The position numbers and the translations under genes were made by a program. From CAIKMD01 sp963729935 (GTDB lineage: Bacteria > Pseudomonadota > Alphaproteobacteria > ATCC43930 > CGMCC-115725), in assembly GCA_963729935.1 (NCBI GenBank), contig CAVSPW010000005.1, positions 372,001-436,000 of the forward strand: a DNA stretch of 64,000 bases. Reading direction: 5' to 3'. Below the pieces are notes generated by a model that worked only from the letters and a program-made list of their open reading frames with translations, ran no database searches and had not been told where the DNA came from. This document shows, in pieces, positions 1-8,409 of the stretch; within the stretch, counting starts at the first letter, position 1, and each line of letters begins with the position of its first letter.

Positions 1-1216
1 GCTTCACGCCCGGCGTCGCGTCATTGGCCGGCCACACCGCCACCCAGCGTCCCTTCTGCACTTGCCGCAATTGCTGAAGATCGGCGCCGCTGGTGTGATG
101 CTTGCCCTTGAAGTCGCGCTTACCGAGAATGGTGTCGACCTCGTGGGTTTCGAGCCATTCGGCGATCTTCTTGTCTTCGAGGCTCTTGGTCGCGTTGACC
201 GCGCCGATCAGGATCTGCCAGCCGGCATATTCGTTACCCGCCTGCGAATCGACATGCGGATAGGGCAAATTCAGCTCCTTCGCCTTGGCGTCGAAAGCCT
301 TGGCGAAGGCGGCCCCTTCAGGCGAAGAGATATAGGGCTCGACGTCTTCGAAGGTCGTCAAGGACATCGCCCCCTCGGCATGCGGGCTCGTCGCCAGAAG
401 TGCCGAGGGATAGAGATAGAAATGACGCTTGGGCGTGTAGCCGATCTGCGCCAGCGCATCGAGCAGCTGATTGCCTTCGACGCCGAGACAGCCGACGAAC
501 ATGTAATCGGGATCGGCGTCCTTGATGCGCCCGGCGATTGCGCCGTAATCGCGATTGCCGGTCTCGTATTCGAGGAAGGCGACCTCCTTGAGGCCGCGCT
601 TGGATCCGACTTCGCGCATGCCTTTCGCCATGTCCTCGGCGGAAGGGAATTTGCTCGTCACCACGGCCATCGTCTTGGGCGGATGCGCCGTGCTGCCGTA
701 GCAATCGACGATTTTCTCGGGGAGGGTGCGCGACGGATCGTCGCCCGAGAGCAGCGCCGAGAAATGCCACTCATAGGCGGCGAGCGCCGGAATGCCCATC
801 GTGTTCTGGATGTACACTTTATGATAGCGCTGCGCGACGCCCATCGCCGCCAGGATCGACGCGGTCCCGTAAGGCGCCAAAATGAGATCGACATTGTCCG
901 AGGTGATGAGCCGCTCATAGAGCGTGCGCGACACGTCGGGCTTCGACTGATCGTCGAGCAAGACGTATTCGACCGGTCGGCCGAGCAAGCCGCCCGTCTT
1001 GTTGAGGCGATCGACGTAATATTCGCTGACGATCTTGTGCACGAGGCCGGTCTGAGCGAAGGGACCGGTCAGCGCCAAGGTCTGGCCGATCTTGATCGGC
1101 TTGCCCGCCGGCGCCTGTGCCGCAGCCGGCCGCACCGCAGCGTAGACGGCCAAGCCGCCGAGACCGGCGACGATCTGCCGGCGCGACCAGTTGGACGGAT
1201 TCCCCTTCGTCGTCAT
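1..1216 (-). CDS. Branched-chain amino-acid type ABC transporter substrate-binding protein (3' end outside window)
   Basis: Periplasmic binding protein of the type 1 fold (LivJ/Leu-Ile-Val-binding family), expected to capture a small amino-acid-like or aromatic ligand for an ABC importer. I translated the minus strand by hand. It begins MTTKGNPSNWSRRQIVAGLG, a Tat-like N-terminus with SRRQ and a hydrophobic stretch ending in AAAQA, followed by PIKIGQTLALTGPFAQTG, the usual first strand of the family. The start ATG at 1216 has a strong GGGGAGG ribosome site. About 405 codons are visible and the frame is still open at the left edge. It lies downstream of an FAH-family gene on the same strand, but no permease or ATPase is in view. 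The ligand cannot be told. Confidence 0.85.
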   Translation of the reverse strand, partial: MTTKGNPSNWSRRQIVAGLGGLAVYAAVRPAAAQAPAGKPIKIGQTLALTGPFAQTGLVHKIVSEYYVDRLNKTGGLLGRPVEYVLLDDQSKPDVSRTLYERLITSDNVDLILAPYGTASILAAMGVAQRYHKVYIQNTMGIPALAAYEWHFSALLSGDDPSRTLPEKIVDCYGSTAHPPKTMAVVTSKFPSAEDMAKGMREVGSKRGLKEVAFLEYETGNRDYGAIAGRIKDADPDYMFVGCLGVEGNQLLDALAQIGYTPKRHFYLYPSALLATSPHAEGAMSLTTFEDVEPYISSPEGAAFAKAFDAKAKELNLPYPHVDSQAGNEYAGWQILIGAVNATKSLEDKKIAEWLETHEVDTILGKRDFKGKHHTSGADLQQLRQVQKGRWVAVWPANDATPGVK

Positions 1217-1382
1217 TCGTTCCTCCCCTATTTTGCCGGCGCCTGATTTTTATCGCGCGCCGGTCACGTAGCCGGTTCGGGACTCTGGCGTCCCTTATGC
1301 CGCGCGCATCTTAGACCGAAGAGACCCCAACGACACAAGGGGATTTCGCCTCCCCCTGGCGCGAAGGCAGGAAATGCTCCGG

Positions 1383-2402
1383 TTATTTCTTCTTTGGCAC
1401 CACGCGCGTGCGCAGACTGCCGATCGCGGGCGATTTCATCTCGACCACATCGCCCGGCTTCAGGAAGCGCTCCGGCGCCGAGCTTTTGTCGGGCAGCAAC
1501 TCGCTCGAATCCGCCGCCGTGCCCGCGGCGGTGCCGCCGCTGATGATGTCGCCCGGATAGAGCGTGAAGTCGCGCGACAGATATTCGAGATATTCGCCGA
1601 AGGTGAAAACCATGTCCTTGGTATTGAAGCGCTGCCGGCGCTCGCCATTGACCAGGGTTTCGATATCGGTATTCGTGGGATCGCATTCGCCGACGGCGAT
1701 GCAGGGTCCCATCGAGGTCGATGTGTCGAAATTCTTGGGAAAGGCGAAATTGAGCGAGCCGCCCGATGCCTCGCGCGGCGCGCGGATGCTCCAATCCGCC
1801 AGCATGGTCACGCCCCAGACGTAATCCTTGAGCTGGCCGGGCTTCAGATCGACGCCGCGCTTGCCGAGAACGACCGCGATCTCGCCTTCGTAATCGAGGC
1901 GGTTGCAGCGCTCGGGATAGACGAGATCGCCATCGGGGCCGACGATCTCGCGGCCCAATTTCCAAAAGCCCCAGAACCCGCCCTTGCGGATTTCCTGATG
2001 GGCATCGCCCTCATAAGGCTTGCCCCGCATCTTCACCGCCATCGCCGCCGCATGATCGGCGAAATTGCCGCCGGCGCAGGCGATGCGTGCCTCCCTGGGC
2101 CGGGGCGCGTGCAGCTTCACCTCGGAAGCCGGAAAGACCAGCCGCTCGCCGCGCGGCCCGAGCTTGTCCTGTGCCTGGCCGAAGAGATGATCGAGCGCCT
2201 TCTGCGCGCTCTCGATCGCGCGCGGGCCGCCTTCGATGAGCCGTAAGAGATCGGAAGGCACCAGCGCCTCGGCCATCTCGCGCGGGTTGGGCTCGCCCTG
2301 CTTCTCGCGCAGATATTTGGCCGTGGCGTGGCTCAGATCGACGACATTGCCGTCATGCAAGGCGCCGGTGCGCCGGTCGGGACCGAAAACGACGATCTTC
2401 AT
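1383..2402 (-). CDS. Fumarylacetoacetate hydrolase (FAH) family protein
   Basis: A member of the FAH superfamily, which comprises metal-dependent hydrolases, decarboxylases and isomerases of aromatic or sugar-acid breakdown. The C-terminal FAH fold is clear: RLDYEGEIAVVLGKRG carries the acidic metal-binding positions, followed by GVTMLADWSIRAPRE and a GDIISGGTAAG segment near the end. About 339 residues from the ATG at 2402. A GTG nine bases upstream is also in frame, but the AGGGGAG ribosome site fits the ATG better. The preceding solute-binding protein suggests uptake and breakdown of an organic acid, which is inference. The exact substrate cannot be predicted because FAH paralogues vary widely. 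Confidence 0.88.
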   Translation of the reverse strand: MKIVVFGPDRRTGALHDGNVVDLSHATAKYLREKQGEPNPREMAEALVPSDLLRLIEGGPRAIESAQKALDHLFGQAQDKLGPRGERLVFPASEVKLHAPRPREARIACAGGNFADHAAAMAVKMRGKPYEGDAHQEIRKGGFWGFWKLGREIVGPDGDLVYPERCNRLDYEGEIAVVLGKRGVDLKPGQLKDYVWGVTMLADWSIRAPREASGGSLNFAFPKNFDTSTSMGPCIAVGECDPTNTDIETLVNGERRQRFNTKDMVFTFGEYLEYLSRDFTLYPGDIISGGTAAGTAADSSELLPDKSSAPERFLKPGDVVEMKSPAIGSLRTRVVPKKK

Positions 2403-2540
2403 GCGCTGCACTCCCCTTTATTCGCCGCGCCTCGACAAGCCGAGGCTTGATTGGCGGCAAGTCTCCCGCCGCTTTGTTGTCAAGTCAAGGAAGCGCGGGC
2501 AACCTATCGTGCCACACTGACGCGGCGAGCAGTGTACCGT

Positions 2541-3332
2541 CTAGAAGACAAGCCGGCCGCCGACGATGGCGAGGACGGTCGCCAAGGTCAGGCGCAGCAC
2601 CCGCTCGGGCACGCGCACCGCGATGGAGCTGCCGACGACGATGCCGGGGATCGAGCCGATCAGCAGCGAGCCGAGGATCATCGTATTGATCGAGCCGATG
2701 AGCCAATGCCCCGTACCGGCGATCAAGGTCAGCGGCACGGCATGGACGATGTCGGAGCCGACGATGCGCGCGATGGGGAGGCGCGGATAGAGGAGGATCA
2801 AGGCCGTCACGCCGAGCGCGCCGGCGCCGACCGAAGTGATCGAGACGAGCACGCCGAGAATGGCGCCGGTCAGGACGGTGAAGCCGGCGGTACGGTCGGG
2901 ACCGAGCTCGCCGATACGCGCAGAGTAATAGGCGACGAGCTGCGCGCGGAAGACGAGCGCGACGGCGGTCGCGAGCAAGGCCAGACCGAGGATGAAAGAG
3001 ATCAGCGCCTCGGCCGCGCCGCTCGCCATGTTGAAATGCGCCAGGATCGTCAAGGTCGCGATCGTCATCGGCACGCTGCCCATGGCGAGGCGCCCGACCA
3101 CGCGCCAATCGATGGTACCGCTATAGCCATGGACGAGCGTGCCGCCGGTCTTGGTCGCCGCCGCATAAAGCAGGTCGGTGCCGACCGCGGTCGCGGGATG
3201 AATGCCGAACAGCAGGATGAGGATCGGCGTCATCAGCGAGCCGCCGCCGACGCCGGTCATGCCCACCAGCGCGCCGACGCAGAACCCCGACAAGGTGTAA
3301 AGCCAATTGATCGCGTGAAGCAAACCCGTCAC
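2541..3332 (-). CDS. TauE/SafE family membrane exporter (sulfite/organosulfonate type)
   Basis: Integral membrane protein of the TauE/SafE (DUF81) family, 263 residues. Hydrophobic segments run almost end to end. The N-terminal glycine-rich repeat GALVGMTGVGGGSLMTP and its second-half counterpart GAILGVLVSITSVGAGALG are the internal duplication typical of the family. It follows cysN in the same direction about 60 bp downstream, so a role in exporting sulfite or another anion made by the sulfate-reduction genes is likely. Substrate is inferred from context only, since the family also moves other compounds. Confidence 0.88.
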   Translation of the reverse strand: MTGLLHAINWLYTLSGFCVGALVGMTGVGGGSLMTPILILLFGIHPATAVGTDLLYAAATKTGGTLVHGYSGTIDWRVVGRLAMGSVPMTIATLTILAHFNMASGAAEALISFILGLALLATAVALVFRAQLVAYYSARIGELGPDRTAGFTVLTGAILGVLVSITSVGAGALGVTALILLYPRLPIARIVGSDIVHAVPLTLIAGTGHWLIGSINTMILGSLLIGSIPGIVVGSSIAVRVPERVLRLTLATVLAIVGGRLVF

Positions 3333-3394
3333 CGCTCCGTCGATCGCATCGGCAAGGACCTTCTAATCATTCTCGCCGATGGTTTTGGTGATCG

Positions 3395-4732
3395 TCACAA
3401 ACCGGCATCGAAACCGGCCATTGCCGGCGACAGAGGCTCGCCCTCGGGCCGCGCGATCATGCCCGCGGCGACGGTGGCATTGCTATCCTCATCGATCACG
3501 ATGAAGGCGCCCGTCGCGCGATGGTCGTCATAGGCATCGAAGGCCAGCGGCGCAGCCAAAGCAAGTCGAGCCCTCGCAATGTCGTTGCAACGCAGTATAT
3601 CGGGTTTGGGCTCGATCGAAAGGGTGGCGATGTCGAGGCGGTGGTAGAGTTCCGCGATCCGGGCCGCGACCGTTCGCGTGCCGCATTTGACCAGATAGCG
3701 GCCCGTGCCGCCGAAAGGTTCATCGGCGAACCAGCACAGCGTCGCATCGAAGCCTTGGGCGACACGCGGCGGTAGAAGCGGCGCCGTCAGCATGTCGCCG
3801 CGCGCGATGTCGATCTCGTCTTCGACCTCGATCGCGAGCGCGGTCCCGGCCTCGGCGCGCTCCAGCCGCCGGTCGAAAGCCGTCAGCGCGCGAATGCGGG
3901 TGAGCTTGCCCTCCGGCATCACCATGACCTCGTCGCCCAATTTTACCTGTCCCGATTCGATGCGTCCGAGATAATGCCGGCTTTGCTCCCCATCCGGCGC
4001 GGGAACGCGGCGCACGAGCTGCACCGGAAAACGCAGCGGGCCCTGTTGCAGGCGCAAGGCCGGCGGCAAACCCTCGAGCAGCGCCAGCAGCGGCTTGCTC
4101 TCATACCAGGCCATGTGGCGGCTCGCATGAACGACATTGTCGCCATGCTTGGCCGAGATCGGGACGAGATAGTGGCGCGGGGCGCCGATGGCGGCGGCGA
4201 AATCCGCCACCGACCGCGCGATCGCGGCATAGGATTCCCGCGCGTAATCGACCAGATCCATCTTGTTGATCGCGACGACGAGATGCGGCACGCCCAAGAG
4301 GTGACTGAGATAAAGGTGCCTCCGCGTCTGCACGCTCATGCCGCGGCGCGCATCGACGAGGATCACCGCGGCATCGGCCGTGCTGGCGCCCGTCACCATG
4401 TTGCGCGTGTATTGCTCGTGCCCGGGCGTGTCGGCGATGATGAATTTGCGCGCCGCCGTGGCAAAATAGCTATAGGCGACGTCGATCGTGATGCCCTGCT
4501 CGCGCTCGGCGACGAGCCCGTCCATCAGCAGCGAAAGATCGATCGCGCTGTCGCCCTTGCGGCGCGCGATGCGTTCCAGCGCCTCGATCCGGTCGCGCGG
4601 CACCGCCTTGGCGTCGTAAAGCATCCGCCCGATGAGGGAGCTCTTGCCGTCATCGACGCTCCCCGCCGTGCTGAAGCGCAGCACGCCGAGATCGTCATCG
4701 CGCGGCGATGTCGCCGGTGCGTCGAGCGCCAT
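3395..4732 (-). CDS. cysN: Sulfate adenylyltransferase subunit 1 (GTPase)
   Basis: Regulatory GTPase subunit of ATP sulfurylase, which couples GTP hydrolysis to formation of adenylylsulfate (APS) by CysD. The 445 residues show an EF-Tu-like G domain: P-loop GSVDDGKSSLIGR near residue 24, the switch motif DTPGHEQYTRNM and the guanine-specificity motif NKMDLVDYA, followed by beta-barrel domains. There is no APS kinase (CysC) extension, unlike the CysNC fusions of many rhizobia. Its start overlaps the cysD stop by one base, indicating translational coupling. Confidence 0.97.
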   Translation of the reverse strand: MALDAPATSPRDDDLGVLRFSTAGSVDDGKSSLIGRMLYDAKAVPRDRIEALERIARRKGDSAIDLSLLMDGLVAEREQGITIDVAYSYFATAARKFIIADTPGHEQYTRNMVTGASTADAAVILVDARRGMSVQTRRHLYLSHLLGVPHLVVAINKMDLVDYARESYAAIARSVADFAAAIGAPRHYLVPISAKHGDNVVHASRHMAWYESKPLLALLEGLPPALRLQQGPLRFPVQLVRRVPAPDGEQSRHYLGRIESGQVKLGDEVMVMPEGKLTRIRALTAFDRRLERAEAGTALAIEVEDEIDIARGDMLTAPLLPPRVAQGFDATLCWFADEPFGGTGRYLVKCGTRTVAARIAELYHRLDIATLSIEPKPDILRCNDIARARLALAAPLAFDAYDDHRATGAFIVIDEDSNATVAAGMIARPEGEPLSPAMAGFDAGL

Positions 4733-5685
4733 CAGAAATAGCCCACCCGCTTGCGCTCTTCCATCGCCGCTTCGGAGCTCTGGTCGTCGAGCCGCGTCGC
4801 GCCGCGTTCGCTGATCGAGGCGCCCAAGGTTTCGGCGAGGATCGCTTCGACCGTGACCGCGCTCGATTCGACCGGCAAGGTGCAGGAGATGTCGCCGACG
4901 GTGCGGAACCGGACGAGACGCGTCTCGACCCGATCCGCCTCGTCGAGCGGCACGAGATCCGAGACCGGCAGCAGGATGTCACCGCGCACGGCGACCTCGC
5001 GCGCATGCGCGTAATAGAGCGGCGGCAGCGCCAACGCCTCGCGCGCGACATATTGCCAGATATCGAGCTCGGTCCAATTGCTCAAGGGGAAGACGCGCAT
5101 ATGCTCGCCCTTGTCGAGCCGCCCGTTATAGAGGCTCCACAGCTCCGGCCGCTGATGGCGCGGATCCCATTGGCCAAAAGAATTGCGGAACGAGAAGATG
5201 CGTTCCTTGGCACGCGCCTTCTCTTCGTCGCGCCGCGCACCGCCGATGCAGGCATCGAACTGGAACTCGGCGATCGCGTCGAGCAAGGTGACCGTCTGCA
5301 TCGCGTTGCGACTTTGATTCGCTTTCTTGAGCCGCACCCGGCCGCGATCGATCGAATCCTGAACCGTGCGGACGATGAGCCTCTCGCCGAGCTGGGCCGC
5401 GACCCGGTCGCGGAATTCGATCACCTCGGGAAAATTATGGCCGGTATCGACATGCAGCAGTGGAAAGGGAAAGCGGCCCGGCCGGAACGCCTTTTCGGCG
5501 AGACGCAGCAGCACGGTCGAATCCTTGCCGCCCGAGAACAGCAGCACGGGATTGGCGAATTCGGCCACGGTCTCACGCAAGATGAAGATCGCCTCGCTCT
5601 CGAGATTGTCGAGATGGCGCGCCGCGCGCGGCTCGCCACGCGGTGCGGGGGCCGCCTCGGTGATAGGGACCGCCGCGCTATCCAT
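4732..5685 (-). CDS. cysD: Sulfate adenylyltransferase subunit 2
   Basis: Catalytic subunit of ATP sulfurylase, making APS from sulfate and ATP. It has the PP-loop motif LLFSGGKDSTVLLRLAEKAF, the DTGHNFPEV segment and the C-terminal region typical of CysD. I placed the start at the ATG at 5685, which has a clear GGAGG site and overlaps the end of cysH by 8 bp. An upstream ATG at 5709 would overlap cysH further. The gene is coupled to cysN downstream. About 317 residues, normal for the family. Confidence 0.96.
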   Translation of the reverse strand: MDSAAVPITEAAPAPRGEPRAARHLDNLESEAIFILRETVAEFANPVLLFSGGKDSTVLLRLAEKAFRPGRFPFPLLHVDTGHNFPEVIEFRDRVAAQLGERLIVRTVQDSIDRGRVRLKKANQSRNAMQTVTLLDAIAEFQFDACIGGARRDEEKARAKERIFSFRNSFGQWDPRHQRPELWSLYNGRLDKGEHMRVFPLSNWTELDIWQYVAREALALPPLYYAHAREVAVRGDILLPVSDLVPLDEADRVETRLVRFRTVGDISCTLPVESSAVTVEAILAETLGASISERGATRLDDQSSEAAMEERKRVGYF

Positions 5686-6379
5686 GGAGCCTCCGGCCAC
5701 CGATCCCATGGCGCGGATGCAAGCCGCATTCGTTGAATTCGGGATTTTCCCACCACCATCGCCCGGCGCGGGGATCCTCGCCCGGCGCCACGGCGCGCGT
5801 GCAAGGCGCGCAGCCGATGCTCGGATAGCCTTGGGCGCGAAGCGCGTTCACCGGCACGTCATGCGCGGCGATATAGGCATCGACCTCGCCGTCGCTCCAA
5901 TCGGCCAGCGGATTGAATTTTTGCAACCCGTTCGCCGCATCCCATTCCGCGAAGGCGACCGCGCCGCGGCCCGCCGATTGCGCGCGGCGCAGGCCGGTGA
6001 TCCAGGCGCGCTTGCCCGCGAGCGCGCGCTTCAAGGGCCTCACCTTGCGCAGTTCGCAGCATTCTTGACGTAGCGCGACGCTGTCATAGAAGCCATTGGG
6101 ACCATGCGCCGCGACATAGCGCTCGACATCGCCGCTCTCGGGCGCGAAGACCGCGATGGGAACGCGGTAGCGCGCGCGCGCGAACTGCAACAGGTCATGG
6201 GTCTCCTGCGGCAACCGCCCCGTGTCGAGCGTGAAGACCGCGATCGGGAGCGCCGCGCCGGCAACGAGATCGAGCAGCACCATGTCCTCGCTGCCCAGGC
6301 TCGACGCCAGCGCGGCCGGCGCAAATCCGTCGCTGGCCTCGCGCATCAAGGCCAGAGCCTGTTGGATCTTCTGCTGCAT
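5678..6379 (-). CDS. cysH: Phosphoadenylyl/adenylyl-sulfate reductase (APS-type)
   Basis: Reduces activated sulfate to sulfite with thioredoxin. From the ATG at 6379 the protein is 233 residues. It has the PP-loop-like SSLGSEDMVLLDL, the cysteine pair ECCELRKVRPL (C107, C108), the second pair GCAPC (C190, C193) and the C-terminal ECGLH motif carrying the catalytic cysteine. The CC and CxxC pairs are the 4Fe-4S ligands of the APS-using class, which fits a pathway without an APS kinase in this cluster. A longer start at 6436 is possible but has no ribosome site. First gene of cysH-cysD-cysN, behind an AT-rich palindromic region. Confidence 0.95.
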   Translation of the reverse strand: MQQKIQQALALMREASDGFAPAALASSLGSEDMVLLDLVAGAALPIAVFTLDTGRLPQETHDLLQFARARYRVPIAVFAPESGDVERYVAAHGPNGFYDSVALRQECCELRKVRPLKRALAGKRAWITGLRRAQSAGRGAVAFAEWDAANGLQKFNPLADWSDGEVDAYIAAHDVPVNALRAQGYPSIGCAPCTRAVAPGEDPRAGRWWWENPEFNECGLHPRHGIGGRRLHG

Positions 6380-6436
6380 CGGAGCCGTGTGACAATTTTC
6401 CAGGTAAATAATGCTCTCAAGAGCGAGGCCGATCAT

Positions 6437-6527
6437 AAATAATGTAAATATACATGAAATTACATAATTTATATGTTAATACTCCCCCGCCCTTTGCGTC
6501 TAACATGCGGGCAAAAGGGAGAGAATC
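6437..6527. promoter_or_regulatory. AT-rich divergent control region with nested palindromes
   Basis: Sharply AT-rich stretch between cysH (minus) and a VOC gene (plus) in an otherwise GC-rich region. It holds two perfect inverted repeats: ATGTA-AATA-TACAT at 6442-6455 and AAATT-ACAT-AATTT at 6457-6470. The pair ATGTAA...TTACAT (6442-6447 and 6460-6465) forms a wider one. The most natural reading is operator and promoter DNA for the sulfate genes and perhaps the VOC gene. The regulator is unknown. Confidence 0.6.
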
Positions 6528-6968
6528 GTGGCCGATACAGCCATCATCACGATCGAAAAGGTCGATCACATCGGCATCCGCGTGCGCGAGCTCGACCGCG
6601 CCCTCGCCTTTTATCGCATCCTCGGTTTCGCGTTGCGTCACAAGGTCGATTTCGACGATGTGGCGATCATCAGGAATGACCACGGCGTCGAGATCAATCT
6701 CATCCTCAACGCCAAACAAGACGCGCCGAACATTCTCATGGACGTGCCGGAAAAGCATGCCGGCTATACCCATCTCGCGCTGCGCGTCAGCTCGATCGCC
6801 CAGGCCATCGCGGCCTTGAAGGCGAATAATGTCGCGATCACGCAAGGGCCCGTGTCCTTTGGCGAGGATGGCGGCGTCTCGGTCTTCGTGCGCGATCCCG
6901 ACCGCAACGTGATCGAGCTGCGCGGCGAGAACGAGAACCTTCCCGGGGTCACCCGCTACGAGCCTTGA
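6528..6968 (+). CDS. VOC (glyoxalase/dioxygenase-fold) family protein
   Basis: Single-domain vicinal-oxygen-chelate protein, 146 residues, related to methylmalonyl-CoA epimerase/glyoxalase proteins. It opens with IEKVDHIGIRVRELDRALAFY, giving the first metal-binding His, and ends with FVRDPDRNVIELRGE, giving the usual C-terminal acidic ligand. The start is a GTG at 6528 behind AGGGAGAG. It is divergent from cysH across an AT-rich control region and 22 bp before a peptidase gene. The substrate is not identifiable from sequence. Confidence 0.88.
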   Translation: MADTAIITIEKVDHIGIRVRELDRALAFYRILGFALRHKVDFDDVAIIRNDHGVEINLILNAKQDAPNILMDVPEKHAGYTHLALRVSSIAQAIAALKANNVAITQGPVSFGEDGGVSVFVRDPDRNVIELRGENENLPGVTRYEP

Positions 6969-6990
6969 TGGCCGGCGCAAGAGGGGGCGG

Positions 6991-8409
6991 ATGCATCACA
7001 TCGAGCGAAAACGGCTTCTGGCCGCAGGATTTTTTGCGCTGCTTCTTCTCTTCGCGCTCGCGCCAACCGCGTCGGCCCAGGACAGCGACGCCGCCATGGC
7101 CGCGCGCTTGCGCGATGCCGGGTTGAAGGACGAATGGGGCTACCGCTTTCTTGAAACCTTGACCACCATGATCGGCGAAAGGCTCGCCGCCACCCCGGCG
7201 GAGGCGCGCGCGGCGATCTGGGCCGAGAAAGCGCTCAAAGAGGCCGGCTTCGACGAGGTGCACCGCGAAAGCTTTCCGATGACCGCGTGGCTGCGCGGAC
7301 GCGAGGAAGCCGCCATCACGGCGCCCGCGCCGCAGCGTCTCGTCGTCACGGCGCTCGGCGGGTCGGTCGCGACGCCGCCAAAGGGGATCACGGCCGAGAT
7401 CGCCCTTTTCCGGCTCTATTCCGATCTTCTCGCCGCGCCGCCGGGCTCGCTTGCCGGCAAGATCGCGGTGGTGACGCAACGGATGCCGCGGGTAATGGAT
7501 GGCAGCTCTTACGGCGCGGCCAACCCGATCCGCCGCCTCGGCCCCTCGGAAGCGGCCAAGCGCGGCGCCGTCGCCTATCTCCTGCGCTCGCTCGGCACCG
7601 ACAATCACCGCATCGCCCATGCCGGCGCGACCAATTATCAGGGCGATGCGCCGCGGATACCGGCGGCGGCGCTTTCCAATCCCGATGCCGATCAACTCGA
7701 GCGCCTAGCCGCGCGCGGCCAGGTCCGGCTCCATCTGGTGTTGACGCCGAAAAGCCAGGAAAACGCGCAGTCCTGGACCGTCTCGGCCGAATTGAAGGGC
7801 AGCGAACGCCCGGACGAGATCGTGCTCATCGGCGCGCATCTCGATTCCTGGGATCTCGGTACCGGCGCGATCGATGATGGTGCGGGCGACGCGATCGTCG
7901 CCGGCGCCGCGCGGCTCATCGCGCAGCTTAAGCCCCGGCCCAAACGCAGCCTGCGCGTCGTCTTGTTCGGCGCCGAGGAGATGGATTACAGCGGCCCGGC
8001 TTACGCCAAGGCCCATGCCGATGAAGCGGCGCATATCGCGCTCGCGGCCGAATCCGATTTCGGCGCGCGCAAGATCTACGCTTTCCTTGCGCCGCCGGGC
8101 TCCGCCAAAACCGCCTTCATCAAGACATTGGCCGACACTTTGACGCCCCTCGGCATCTTCCTGGCGCCCGAGCCGGCGCTGCGCTCCGGCGACGACATCG
8201 CGCCGCTCAGGAAGCTCGGCGTGCCCGTGATCGCCATGCGCCAGAACGGGCTCGATTATTTCGACATCCATCACACCGCCGACGACACTTTCGACAAGAT
8301 CGATCGCCGGGAACTCGATCAGAACATCGCCGCCTGGGCCGCCATGGCCTATCTGGCCGCGCAATCCGATCTCGATTTCAGAAAGCTCGCCGCCGATGCC
8401 CAACATTGA
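6991..8409 (+). CDS. M28 family zinc metallopeptidase, exported
   Basis: Predicted secreted aminopeptidase or carboxypeptidase of family M28, 472 residues. An N-terminal signal peptide (LLAAGFFALLLLFALAPTASA) is followed by a PA-like region and the catalytic domain. The zinc ligands are visible in order: GAHLDSWD (His), AIDDGAGDA (bridging Asp), FGAEEMDYSG (Glu pair), AESDFGA (Asp) and DIHHTADDTFD (His). The ATG sits behind AAGAGGGGGCGG. Its last 14 bp overlap the next gene, so the two are translationally coupled. Confidence 0.92.
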   Translation: MHHIERKRLLAAGFFALLLLFALAPTASAQDSDAAMAARLRDAGLKDEWGYRFLETLTTMIGERLAATPAEARAAIWAEKALKEAGFDEVHRESFPMTAWLRGREEAAITAPAPQRLVVTALGGSVATPPKGITAEIALFRLYSDLLAAPPGSLAGKIAVVTQRMPRVMDGSSYGAANPIRRLGPSEAAKRGAVAYLLRSLGTDNHRIAHAGATNYQGDAPRIPAAALSNPDADQLERLAARGQVRLHLVLTPKSQENAQSWTVSAELKGSERPDEIVLIGAHLDSWDLGTGAIDDGAGDAIVAGAARLIAQLKPRPKRSLRVVLFGAEEMDYSGPAYAKAHADEAAHIALAAESDFGARKIYAFLAPPGSAKTAFIKTLADTLTPLGIFLAPEPALRSGDDIAPLRKLGVPVIAMRQNGLDYFDIHHTADDTFDKIDRRELDQNIAAWAAMAYLAAQSDLDFRKLAADAQH

